A DNA stretch of 64,000 nucleotides from Opitutia bacterium (lineage in GTDB: Bacteria; Verrucomicrobiota; Verrucomicrobiia; Opitutales; Opitutaceae), in the NCBI GenBank assembly GCA_947453695.1, contig CANGHW010000007.1, positions 1 to 64,000 of the forward strand, in the 5' to 3' direction. Under the pieces are notes generated by a model that was not told where the DNA came from, ran no database searches, and saw only the letters and a program-made list of their open reading frames with translations. Every line of letters starts with the position of its first letter. The first letter of the stretch is position 1. A program made the translations under genes and the position numbers. Positions 27,340 to 34,880 of this stretch are shown here, one piece after another.

Positions 27340-27750
27340 ATGAAAACCCGCATACTGCACGCCGAGGACGATGCCACGGTCCGAGGCTTTTTGGCTCAGG
27401 CGCTGGGGCGTTTCGGCTACGAGGTGGTGTCGGACGCCGACGGGGAGGCGGCACTCCTCCGGGCGAAAAATGAACCGTTTGATATTGTCATTACAGATCA
27501 CCAGATGCCCCGTAAAGACGGCTTCGCGCTGGTGGCCGCGCTGCGGGCGGCGCGGTTCGAGGGCCGGATTTTTGTGCTGGCGGGCGCATTGCCGGCGGAG
27601 GCGCGTTCCCAATACCTGCGGCTGGAAGTCAACGGCATCGCGGCCAAGCCGATTTCGCTGGCTGCGCTGCGGGCGTTGCTCAGCGATCAAACGCCCGAGT
27701 CCAAAGTCGAGACGGTGGCGTTTCAGTCGTTGCTGGAAGCCACAGGTTAG
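27340..27750 (+). CDS. Stand-alone response-regulator receiver protein
   Basis: 136 residues, one CheY-like receiver domain and a short tail; no output domain. Acidic pocket E9-D10-D11, phospho-acceptor D53 (IVITDHQMPRKDG) and K103 (AAKPIS) are present. The conserved Thr/Ser after beta-4 appears replaced (IFVLAGALP), which may alter the activation switch. It is 18 bp downstream of the YHYH gene and probably co-transcribed. Its stop overlaps the stop of the convergent OmpR-type regulator by four bases. It could act as a phosphate sink or as a modulator of the nearby kinase. Confidence 0.88.
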   Translation: MKTRILHAEDDATVRGFLAQALGRFGYEVVSDADGEAALLRAKNEPFDIVITDHQMPRKDGFALVAALRAARFEGRIFVLAGALPAEARSQYLRLEVNGIAAKPISLAALRALLSDQTPESKVETVAFQSLLEATG

Positions 27751-28487
27751 GCGTCAGGTCCGACCATCATGTAGCCGGCGGAGCGGACGGTGCGGATGTA
27801 GCGCGGCTCCTTGGCATCGTCGCGAAGTTTCTTTCGGAGCGAGGAAATGTGCACGTCGATCGAGCGGTCGAAGACATCGTAGTTGCGGTCGCGTGCCTCA
27901 TCGAGGAGGGCCTCGCGGGATTTGATGCGGCCCTTGGCTTTCGCGAGGCTGGCAAGAAGGTCGAACTCGACGGGCGTGAGGACGAGAGGCTCGGTGCCCA
28001 GGACAGCGGAGCGGGCATCGAGGTTGAGGCGCAATTCGCCGACGACGAGTTCCTTGGGCGGAGCGGCGGCGTCGGGGGCGACCGTGGCGTTAAGCGCGCT
28101 GCGACGGAGGACGGCGCGGAGGCGGGCGAGGAGCTCGCGGGTGGAAAAGGTTTTCGGGAGATAGTCGTCAGCGCCGACCTCGAGGCCAACGATACGGTCA
28201 GTCTCGTCACCGCGGGCAGTAAGCATGAGGACGGGGACGGCGGACTTGACGCGGATTTTTTTGAGCACCTCGAAGCCGTCCATCCCCGGCAGCATGACAT
28301 CGAGGATGAGGGCGTGCCAGGTGGCGTCGGCGGCCGTGGCGCGCTCGACGCCCTCGGGGCCGGTGTGGACGGCGGTGACGTCGAAGCCAAGCGGCTCGAG
28401 GTAGGAGGAGACGAGGCGACAGAGCTTTTTGTCGTCGTCGATCATCAGCAGGCGCGTGCGGCCGGAGTCGGGAGCGTCGGCGTTCAT
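27747..28487 (-). CDS. Two-component response regulator, OmpR/CpxR-like
   Basis: 246 residues: receiver with D16/D17/D18 in LLMIDDDK, phospho-acceptor D63 (LILDVMLPGMDG), T90 (LMLTARG) and K112 (DYLPKTF, with Thr where Pro is usual), then an OmpR-type winged helix with LTPVEFDLLASLAKAKGR and VFDRSIDVHISSLRKKL. It resembles CpxR. The likely cognate kinase lies downstream on the same strand but two plus-strand genes intervene. Its promoter region, shared with the di-heme gene at 28609, holds a tandem TTAAC motif, suggesting autoregulation. Confidence 0.93.
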   Translation of the reverse strand: MNADAPDSGRTRLLMIDDDKKLCRLVSSYLEPLGFDVTAVHTGPEGVERATAADATWHALILDVMLPGMDGFEVLKKIRVKSAVPVLMLTARGDETDRIVGLEVGADDYLPKTFSTRELLARLRAVLRRSALNATVAPDAAAPPKELVVGELRLNLDARSAVLGTEPLVLTPVEFDLLASLAKAKGRIKSREALLDEARDRNYDVFDRSIDVHISSLRKKLRDDAKEPRYIRTVRSAGYMMVGPDA

Positions 28488-28539
28488 GGGAGTGGCGCAG
28501 GTTTGGCGGGCCCGCCCGGGTGGCGCAACTCCGCGCTGC

Positions 28540-28563
28540 TTAACACGAGCTTAACAAATCCCC
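28540..28563. promoter_or_regulatory. Candidate OmpR-type operator between regulator and di-heme genes
   Basis: TTAAC at 28540 and TTAAC at 28551 are 11 bp apart (GCTTAACACGAGCTTAACAAATCCCC). The right half and flank match the site at 24924. Further half-site-like sequences lie at about 28582 (GTTAACG) and 28596 (GTTAAGG), just before the ATG at 28609. This is probably a binding site for the adjacent regulator. Confidence 0.5.
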
Positions 28564-28608
28564 GTCGGGACCACATCGGGAGTTAACGACTGAATGTTAA
28601 GGTGAGGT

Positions 28609-30360
28609 ATGCGCTGGCTGCTTAGTCTGCTCCTTGGAATGGTTTCGCCCCTTGTCGCGGCGGAGCTGACGCTCGCGGTGGAGTTGCGCTGGAACGGTGC
28701 CGCGCTGACGGTGCCGAGCGAGGCCCAGCCGACGGCGAAGGGACAAATCGTGCACGTGACGCGCATGTCGGCGCTGGTGTCGGAGGTGGCGCTGGTGCGC
28801 ACGGACGGCGGCACGGTGCAGTTGCCAGGGCAGTTTGGGTTTTTGGACGCGGAGAGCGGACGCCTGGCGATGACGCTCACGGATGTGCCGGCGGGTGACT
28901 ATGCGGGCCTGGAATTTTCCGTGGGCGTGCCGGCGGAAACGAACCATGCAGACCCGAGCCGGTGGGCGGCCGGACACCCGCTGAATCCGGTAGTGAACGG
29001 ATTGCATTGGGGCTGGCAGGGGGGATTTGTGTTTTTGGCGCTGGAGGGAAAGTGGAAGAACAAAGGCGATGCGATTGGGGAAAGAGGCGTCTCGTATCAC
29101 GTGGCGACGGATGCGCGGAAGATGGCGGTGCGTTTTCGGGCAGACTATCGCGTGGCGGGGGCGACGACGGTGAAGCTCGCGCTGGAGGTGGCGCGCATGT
29201 TGCGCGACGTGACGATCCGCGCGGACGACGGAAGCGAGTCGACGCATTCGGGCGAGGGCGATGGGCTCGCGGTGCAACTCGCGCAGGCGGCGGAGCGCAG
29301 CTGGTTTTGGCTGGAGGCGGGGGCGACGGTGGGAGGTAAGGCGAAAGCGGAGCGGCGGGTTGGGGATTACGCGTCCTACCACGGCACGCCGGTGGCGTTT
29401 ACCGTGCCGGCGGGGTTCCCGCAGCCGGCGTTGCCGGAGGACAATGGGCTCACGAGCGAAGGAGTGGCTTTGGGTGAGAAATTATTTTTCGACGTGCGGT
29501 TGTCGGGCAAGGGCACGCAGTCCTGTGCGAGCTGCCACGCGCCCGCACGGGCGTTCAGCGATGCAGTGGCACTGAGCCGCGGGGCGGAAGGCTCGCTGGG
29601 GATTAGAAATGCAATGCCGCTCTTCAATCTGGCGTGGTCGCTAAGCTACGCGTGGGACGGGAGCAAGCCGCGCGTGCGCGACCAGGCACTGGCGGCGATG
29701 ACGAATCCCATCGAGATGCATGGTGAGCCGTCGAAGATCGTCGCGGCGCTGGCGCGAGATTCGGCGATGGGCGACGCGTTTGCGGCGGCATTTGGGTCGC
29801 GGGAAATTACGACTGAGCGCGTGGGGCTCGCTCTTGAGCAGTATCTCCTGACGCTCGTGGCGGCGGACTCGAAGTTTGATCGCTCGTTGCGCGGTGAGGC
29901 GGAAATGAGTGAGCAGGAGAAGGAAGGCTTCGCGCTGTTTGTGACGGAGTATGATCCGGTGCGCGGGAAGCGCGGGGCGGATTGTTTTCACTGTCACGGC
30001 GGGACGTTGTTTTCCGATCAGGCGTTCAAGAGCAACGGGCTCGATCTCGTGAGCGCAGACGCGGGGCGTGCGCAGGCGACGGGTAAGGCGGCCGATGCGG
30101 GAAAATTCAAGACGCCGTCGTTGCGCAACGTGGCGCTGACCGCGCCGTATATGCACGACGGTCGCTTCGCGACGCTCGAGGACGTGGTGGCGCACTACGA
30201 CCACGGCGTGAAACGCGCGGCGGTGCTGGACCCGAATCTGGCGAAACATCCGGACGCAGGACTCGGGCTTACGCGTGCGGAGCAGGCGGCGTTGGTGGCG
30301 TTTTTGCGCACGCTGACGGACCTTGCCCCGGTCACGAAGCGCGGGTCGGGTGTAGAGTAA
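28609..30360 (+). CDS. MbnP-like copper protein fused to MbnH/MauG-type di-heme cytochrome c peroxidase
   Basis: 583 residues with a signal peptide. Residues about 18-235 match the MbnP-like family: AGLEFSVGVP, ETNHADPSRWAAGHPLNP and GLHWGWQGGFVFLALEGKW. Residues about 265-570 are a di-heme cytochrome c peroxidase/MauG domain: GEKLFFDVRLSG, heme site CASCH at 306-310, second heme site CFHCH at 459-463, and TPSLRNVALTAPYMHDGRF. In methanotrophs MbnP and MbnH are separate; MbnH uses a high-valent di-heme state to oxidise a Trp of MbnP to kynurenine, creating a copper site. Here both parts form one chain, so self-modification is possible. The gene diverges from the OmpR-type regulator and is followed by a YHYH gene 8 bp later. 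An ordinary peroxidase role cannot be excluded. Confidence 0.85.
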   Translation: MRWLLSLLLGMVSPLVAAELTLAVELRWNGAALTVPSEAQPTAKGQIVHVTRMSALVSEVALVRTDGGTVQLPGQFGFLDAESGRLAMTLTDVPAGDYAGLEFSVGVPAETNHADPSRWAAGHPLNPVVNGLHWGWQGGFVFLALEGKWKNKGDAIGERGVSYHVATDARKMAVRFRADYRVAGATTVKLALEVARMLRDVTIRADDGSESTHSGEGDGLAVQLAQAAERSWFWLEAGATVGGKAKAERRVGDYASYHGTPVAFTVPAGFPQPALPEDNGLTSEGVALGEKLFFDVRLSGKGTQSCASCHAPARAFSDAVALSRGAEGSLGIRNAMPLFNLAWSLSYAWDGSKPRVRDQALAAMTNPIEMHGEPSKIVAALARDSAMGDAFAAAFGSREITTERVGLALEQYLLTLVAADSKFDRSLRGEAEMSEQEKEGFALFVTEYDPVRGKRGADCFHCHGGTLFSDQAFKSNGLDLVSADAGRAQATGKAADAGKFKTPSLRNVALTAPYMHDGRFATLEDVVAHYDHGVKRAAVLDPNLAKHPDAGLGLTRAEQAALVAFLRTLTDLAPVTKRGSGVE

Positions 30361-30368
30361 TTTTAACC

Positions 30369-31265
30369 ATGAAAAAACTGCTGTGGATTTGGGGCGTCGT
30401 AGTGGGACACGCGGTTTCCGCGCACCCGGGGCATGAGGGACTTGTGATGGTGGGCGCGCCGGCGGTGCCTGCGGAGGTGAGCATCACGGTCGAAGGCGCG
30501 GTCCGCGTAATCCGGGCAAATGGGATACCCAATCACCCGACGGGACCGTTTCCCGGACGGGGAAATCCGAATGCGATTGCTGCGCAGAAGTATGAGTTTC
30601 GGGTGCCGGCGGAGCCGCGGGCCGGCGTAAAGCCGACGCCGAACGGGATGAATAATTTTGGCGTGGCCGTGAACGGAGTGGTGTTCGATCCGGCGGCGGC
30701 CGAATGGTGGCGCGATGACCGCTCGAGCGGCTGGCAATACGAGGCGCTCGGTGGCGGGCGGAATCTTGGCGTCGATGGCGAGCACGCGCACGTGCAGCCG
30801 AACGGGGCGTATCACTACCACGGCATCCCCGAGGCGCTGGTGGCGAAGCTGACGGCGGGCCAGCTGCGCATGGTGCTGGTGGGTTGGGCGGCAGACGGGT
30901 TTCCGATTTATGGGCCACTGATTCCGAGCGTGCCCGATGAGTTGGGCTCGCCGGTGAAGAACGCGGTGTCGAGCTATCGCCTGAAGACGACGGAGCGTGC
31001 GGGCGGGCCGGGCGGGAAGCCCGACGGAAAATTCATCCAAGACTGGGAGTATGTCGCCGGTGCGGGCGATCTCGACGAATGCAACGGACGCACAGGCGTG
31101 ACGCCGGAGTTTCCGAGCGGGACTTACTACTACGTGTTGACGGAGCAGTATCCGTTCATCCCGCGGATGTGGCGTGGGACGCCGGACGCTAGTTTCCTAC
31201 GCAAAGGTCCGCCGGGTGGCGGGCCGGATGGCGGGAAAAAGAAGAAGCAGAAACAGGCGCCGTAG
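30369..31265 (+). CDS. Exported YHYH-domain protein, mature N-terminus probably His
   Basis: 298 residues. The signal peptide MKKLLWIWGVVVGHAVSA is followed by HPGHEG, so cleavage after VSA would leave His as residue 1, as in histidine-brace copper proteins. Family motifs: NGAYHYHG, AADGFPIYGPL, LDECNGRTGVTPEFPSGTYYYVLT and YPFIPRMWRG. The C-terminus is Gly/Lys-rich (GGGPDGGKKKKQKQAP). The gene lies 8 bp after the di-heme fusion gene with no separate promoter visible, so they are co-expressed. A copper-binding or copper-delivery role is inferred from the His residues and the neighbour. It lacks the NDNW repeats of the other YHYH protein. Confidence 0.85.
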   Translation: MKKLLWIWGVVVGHAVSAHPGHEGLVMVGAPAVPAEVSITVEGAVRVIRANGIPNHPTGPFPGRGNPNAIAAQKYEFRVPAEPRAGVKPTPNGMNNFGVAVNGVVFDPAAAEWWRDDRSSGWQYEALGGGRNLGVDGEHAHVQPNGAYHYHGIPEALVAKLTAGQLRMVLVGWAADGFPIYGPLIPSVPDELGSPVKNAVSSYRLKTTERAGGPGGKPDGKFIQDWEYVAGAGDLDECNGRTGVTPEFPSGTYYYVLTEQYPFIPRMWRGTPDASFLRKGPPGGGPDGGKKKKQKQAP

Positions 31266-31307
31266 GCGCGCGGTGGGTCGAGGCGGCGTCTGCGGCCGGC
31301 AGGGGGC

Positions 31308-32330
31308 TCATTCTTCGCCGTCCCAGTAGTCGACGTCGGTGGCGCGAAAGAATTTTTTTGTGCCACTGTGGCCCCACTTGTCGGAGTCGGGATAGTGCCA
31401 GATGTCGGTGGGAGGATTGTCGGCGATGAGCGAGTAGTGGAGTTCGTCCGGGCCAGTGTTCGTGAGTTGGTGGGCTTCACCGGGCGGATGGAGGACGAGC
31501 TCGCCGGGGCCGAAGACTTGCGTGCCGCCGGGAGTGCGCACGGTGGCGGTGCCGGAGTGAAAGAGGAAGAGTTCCCACTGCGAGGAGTGGCTGTGGTAGG
31601 GGCAGCCGCACTGGCCGGGGTCGAGGCGGCCGACTTCGAGATCGAACGGGTGGCCCCCGAGGCCCGTGGGAGTGTTGCGCTTCGCGCCGAGGGCTTCGGA
31701 GATGCCTTTGTAGGCGGAGCGGAATTTTTTGTTGGGCGACTCCCAGACCTCCCACGGCACCGAGTCGATCGCAACGAGGCGCTGGGTAAAAGGGGCGATC
31801 GGCAGGGCGGGCGGGGGTGGAGCGAACGGTGAAGGTGGGGCTCCGGCGGGTGCGGGATCTTCGCCGTCGAAATAGTCGGTTTCGGTGATGCGGAAGAGCT
31901 TCCCGGGCGGACGCAGGAACCACTTGTCGGAGTCGGGATAGTAGCAGGCGTCGAGCGGCGGGTGGTCCGCGATGATCAGGACTTCGAGTTCGTCAGGGCC
32001 GGTGCTGAAAAGCTGGTGGGGTGATCCAGGCGGATGAAAAAACGCGTCCCCGGGTTTGACGTCGGTGAAGCCGTCGGGCGTGCGCACGCGGCCGTGGCCG
32101 CGGCGGACGACGAAGAATTCCCATTGCGCGAGATGGAGGTGGTAGGGGCAGACGGCGGCGCCGGCGGGGATGCGGCGAAGTTGCAGGTCGAAGGGATGGC
32201 CACCGCCGGAGGGGCCGACGTTGCGCAGGCCGCCGAGCGCGAGGCTGAGATTGCAGGAAAACGAGTGGAATTTTTTCGTGGGCGAGTGGATCTCGTCCCA
32301 AGGAAGCGCGGCGACGTGGGCGTGGTGCAT
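31308..32330 (-). CDS. Tandem double-cupin protein
   Basis: About 340 residues containing two similar cupin domains (about 1-150 and 185-340) joined by a Pro/Ala-rich linker. Each begins with a VPW/LPWDEIxSPxKKF stretch and contains GGHPFDL, CPYHxHxxQWExF (metal-binding His residues and Glu), PGxxxxHPPGxxHQL and YYPDSDKW. These are soluble metal-dependent beta-barrels; the reaction is unknown. The frame extends to 32378, but that part is the translation of a terminator hairpin, so I start at the ATG at 32330. This ATG directly follows the terminator T-run, leaving no ribosome-binding site; a leaderless message or read-through is implied. Confidence 0.85.
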   Translation of the reverse strand: MHHAHVAALPWDEIHSPTKKFHSFSCNLSLALGGLRNVGPSGGGHPFDLQLRRIPAGAAVCPYHLHLAQWEFFVVRRGHGRVRTPDGFTDVKPGDAFFHPPGSPHQLFSTGPDELEVLIIADHPPLDACYYPDSDKWFLRPPGKLFRITETDYFDGEDPAPAGAPPSPFAPPPPALPIAPFTQRLVAIDSVPWEVWESPNKKFRSAYKGISEALGAKRNTPTGLGGHPFDLEVGRLDPGQCGCPYHSHSSQWELFLFHSGTATVRTPGGTQVFGPGELVLHPPGEAHQLTNTGPDELHYSLIADNPPTDIWHYPDSDKWGHSGTKKFFRATDVDYWDGEE

Positions 32331-32363
32331 AAAAAAATCGGGCGCGACTTTGATCGCGCCCGA
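32331..32363 (-). terminator. Intrinsic terminator after the Tat oxidoreductase gene
   Basis: A 10-bp perfect stem (TCGGGCGCGA / TCGCGCCCGA) with a six-base loop, followed on the minus strand by seven T residues that abut the ATG of the cupin gene. Confidence 0.88.
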
Positions 32364-32399
32364 AGGGGAGTGACTCAAGCCCGGTGACGCGGGCGACCG

Positions 32400-33806
32400 T
32401 TACAGTCCTGCAATTTCCCAGCCCTTACGGTAGGTGCGGCGGACGTATTGGTTGGCGGACTTTTCGTTGTCGAAGGCGAGTTTCGCCGCGTTCCACTGGA
32501 GGGTGGTCTGCGGGAAGCGGACGGCGACACTGCCGAGGAGGACGGACTCGGTGAGCGGACCGGAGTAGCCGAAATGAGCGGACGGTTTACCGGGCCCGCC
32601 GACGATGGCCTCGGCCCAGTCGGACCAGTGGTTGGTGCCGGCGACGTCCGGAATCTTGTAATCCTTGAATTTGATTTCCGGGAAGAGTTTCGGCGTTGCG
32701 ATGTGCGGGACGGAGAGCACGCCCTCGGTGCCGATGATGATGGAGCCTTGATCAGGCTCGGCACTGGCGGCGCGTTTCCGCTTCACGGTTTTACCCGCGT
32801 CGTCGACCTGCGTGACCTCGGAGGGTTTGGCAGCGGCGATGAGCTGGCGGATTTCGGCGGGCGGGCGGGCGTCGCCATCATACCACGTGACCGGGACGGT
32901 ATTGCCGGCGGTGAACTTGGTGCCGGGGAAAACGTAGTGGATGACGGCGTTGACGGCCCAGTTCCATTGGTCGGGCGCGGGGCCTTCGGAGCGGACAGAG
33001 AGGGGAGCGGTGAGGGCGAGGGCGTCGAAGACAGGGTCAAAGATGTGGCAACCCATGTCGCCGAACGTGCCGGTGCCGAAGTCGAGGCGCTTGCGCCAGT
33101 TGCCGGGGTGATAGTAGCCGGTGACGTAGGGGCGCTCCGCGGCGTTGCCGAGCCAGAGGTTCCAGTCGAGGGAGGACGGCACGGGATCGGACTTGGTGGG
33201 CGGGGAGCCGGCATCGCCCCACTTCTTGCTGCTCCACGTGTGGACTTCCTTCACCTTGCCAATGGCGCCGCTCTGCACGATGGCGACGGCTTGGCGGTAA
33301 ACCTTCATGGAGTGAATCTGGATGCCCATCTGGGTGATGAGCTTCTTTTCGCGGGCGAGCTCGGTGAGCTTGCGAGTCTCGTAGATATCGTGGGCGAGAG
33401 GCTTCTGGCCGTAGACGTGTTTGCCGAGCTGCATCGCGGAGTAGCCGATCGGCGCGTGCATGTGATCGGGCACGGACACGTTCACGGAGTCGATATTGTT
33501 GGCCTCCTTATCGAGGAGCTGGCGCCAGTCCTGGTAGATGCGAATGTCGGGGAAGCGGGCCTTGACCTCGGCGACTTTGCTGAGGTCGACATCGGCGACG
33601 GCGACGAGCTTCACGAACTCATTGCCGGTGATGGCCTGAATGTCGGACCACGCCATGCCGGAGGCGCCGAAGCTGGCGTGACGAAGGACTTTGCTCGGCG
33701 CGGCGGCGTGGGCGTTGCGCGCGAAGTAGGGGAACGCGAGACCGGCGGCGGCGCCGGCGCCGAGGGTCTTGAGGAAAGTGCGGCGGGGGAGTTGGGGGGA
33801 GGCCAT
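32400..33806 (-). CDS. Tat-exported Gfo/Idh/MocA-family oxidoreductase
   Basis: 468 residues with a twin-arginine signal (RRTFLKTLGAGAAAGLAF, cleavage near AHA). The Rossmann domain has GASGMAWSD in place of the usual GxGxxG, AVADVDLSK, and the catalytic-region motif GQKPLAHD, where Gln replaces the Glu of EKP, as is common in exported members. The C-terminal dehydrogenase domain includes DMGCHIFDPVFDAL. Such secreted members oxidise or epimerise sugars with tightly bound NAD(P). It ends in a terminator, and the FAH-family gene upstream has its own terminator, so it is a single-gene unit. Confidence 0.92.
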   Translation of the reverse strand: MASPQLPRRTFLKTLGAGAAAGLAFPYFARNAHAAAPSKVLRHASFGASGMAWSDIQAITGNEFVKLVAVADVDLSKVAEVKARFPDIRIYQDWRQLLDKEANNIDSVNVSVPDHMHAPIGYSAMQLGKHVYGQKPLAHDIYETRKLTELAREKKLITQMGIQIHSMKVYRQAVAIVQSGAIGKVKEVHTWSSKKWGDAGSPPTKSDPVPSSLDWNLWLGNAAERPYVTGYYHPGNWRKRLDFGTGTFGDMGCHIFDPVFDALALTAPLSVRSEGPAPDQWNWAVNAVIHYVFPGTKFTAGNTVPVTWYDGDARPPAEIRQLIAAAKPSEVTQVDDAGKTVKRKRAASAEPDQGSIIIGTEGVLSVPHIATPKLFPEIKFKDYKIPDVAGTNHWSDWAEAIVGGPGKPSAHFGYSGPLTESVLLGSVAVRFPQTTLQWNAAKLAFDNEKSANQYVRRTYRKGWEIAGL

Positions 33807-33861
33807 GAGATGGGAGAGGAGAGGACGAGAAGAGGAGCGGTGGAACTGGGGAAGGGGAAAG

Positions 33862-33901
33862 GAGAAAAGAGAAGCGCCGGTAACTTTGTGGTTACCGGCG
33901 C
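33862..33901 (-). terminator. Intrinsic terminator after the FAH-family gene
   Basis: An 11-bp perfect stem (GCGCCGGTAAC / GTTACCGGCGC) with a six-base loop, followed on the minus strand by the T-rich TTCTCTTTTCTCC. Confidence 0.8.
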
Positions 33902-33932
33902 GCGATTGGCAATCTTCGGAGTGACGGACGAA

Positions 33933-34736
33933 TCAAACGGGTTCGTTGATGACGGGGTTGGTGAGCGTGCCGATCTTCTCGATTTCGATGCTCACGGTGT
34001 CGCCGGCCTTCAGCCAGACCGGGGGCGTGCGGGCGAAGCCGACGCCGTGGGGCGTGCCGGTGAGGATGACGGTTCCGGGCAGGAGTGTCGTGCTGCCGCT
34101 GAGAAATTCGATGATCGTAGGCACATCGAAGATCATATCGTCGGTGTTCCAGTCCTGCATCACGGCGCCGTTGAGGATCGTGCGGATCTGGAGGGCGTTG
34201 GGATTCGGAATCTCGTCGCGGGTCACGAGCACGGGGCCGAGCGGGGCGAAGGTGTCGAACGTCTTGCCGCGGCACCACTGGCCACCGCCGCCGTTGCGCT
34301 GCCAATCACGGGCGGAGACGTCGTTGGCGCAAGTGTAGCCGAGGACGTAGTCGAGGGCTTGGGCGCGCGAGACGTTTTTGCAGCGTTTGCCGATCACGAC
34401 AGCGAGCTCGCACTCGTAGTCGACGGAGGTGCTCGGGAGTTTGACGGGAATTTCGATGGGGTCGCCGGGGTTCTGGGCACTCGCGGGATTCTTGATGAAG
34501 AGCACGGGGTGCGGCGGCGTGGGGCTGTTGCTCTCGGCGGCGTGGCGTTTATAGTTGAGGCCGATGCAGGGCAGGAAGACGGGCACCACGGGGGCGAGGA
34601 GCTTGCCGGGGGTGACGGTGCGGTCGGTGACGCGGAAGTCGCCGTAGATGTCGCCGGTGATTTCCCGGGCGGAGCCATCGGGTTGGAGAGAAGCGTAAGC
34701 GGGGCCGGCGGGGGTGAGGTGACGGATAATTTTCAT
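33933..34736 (-). CDS. Fumarylacetoacetate hydrolase-family protein
   Basis: 267 residues, the normal size. Metal ligands of the family are readable: the E-x-E pair in DYECELAVVIGKRC and the Asp in CANDVSARDWQ; GKTFDTFAPLGP and GTPHGVGFAR are further marks. These enzymes cleave or decarboxylate beta-diketo acids or act as 2-keto-3-deoxy-L-fuconate hydrolases. The close match to the ureidoglycolate lyase/2-hydroxyhepta-2,4-diene-1,7-dioate isomerase type is typical of sugar-acid pathways. With the GH95 fucosidase 20 kb away, an L-fucose breakdown role is possible but not shown. Confidence 0.9.
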   Translation of the reverse strand: MKIIRHLTPAGPAYASLQPDGSAREITGDIYGDFRVTDRTVTPGKLLAPVVPVFLPCIGLNYKRHAAESNSPTPPHPVLFIKNPASAQNPGDPIEIPVKLPSTSVDYECELAVVIGKRCKNVSRAQALDYVLGYTCANDVSARDWQRNGGGGQWCRGKTFDTFAPLGPVLVTRDEIPNPNALQIRTILNGAVMQDWNTDDMIFDVPTIIEFLSGSTTLLPGTVILTGTPHGVGFARTPPVWLKAGDTVSIEIEKIGTLTNPVINEPV

Positions 34737-34880
34737 GAACGGGAAAAGCGTGAGAATGGCGGTGCGCGGAGTCCAGCGCCCCTTGGAATCGGTGGTAACT
34801 TCGTCTCACCAATTGGCGATAATGTTGCGACGGGAAAAATTCGGCTGGCCGAGCTAAATGACCCGCGCCATTGCTCGGCC

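Noticed and set aside
32448-34880. Very long plus-strand open frame joined in frame to the BNR protein
   Set aside because: It is antisense to the Tat oxidoreductase and FAH-family genes, both with intact motifs, and reads as Gly/Asp/Val-rich noise produced by GC-rich codon bias. The real gene starts at 34881.
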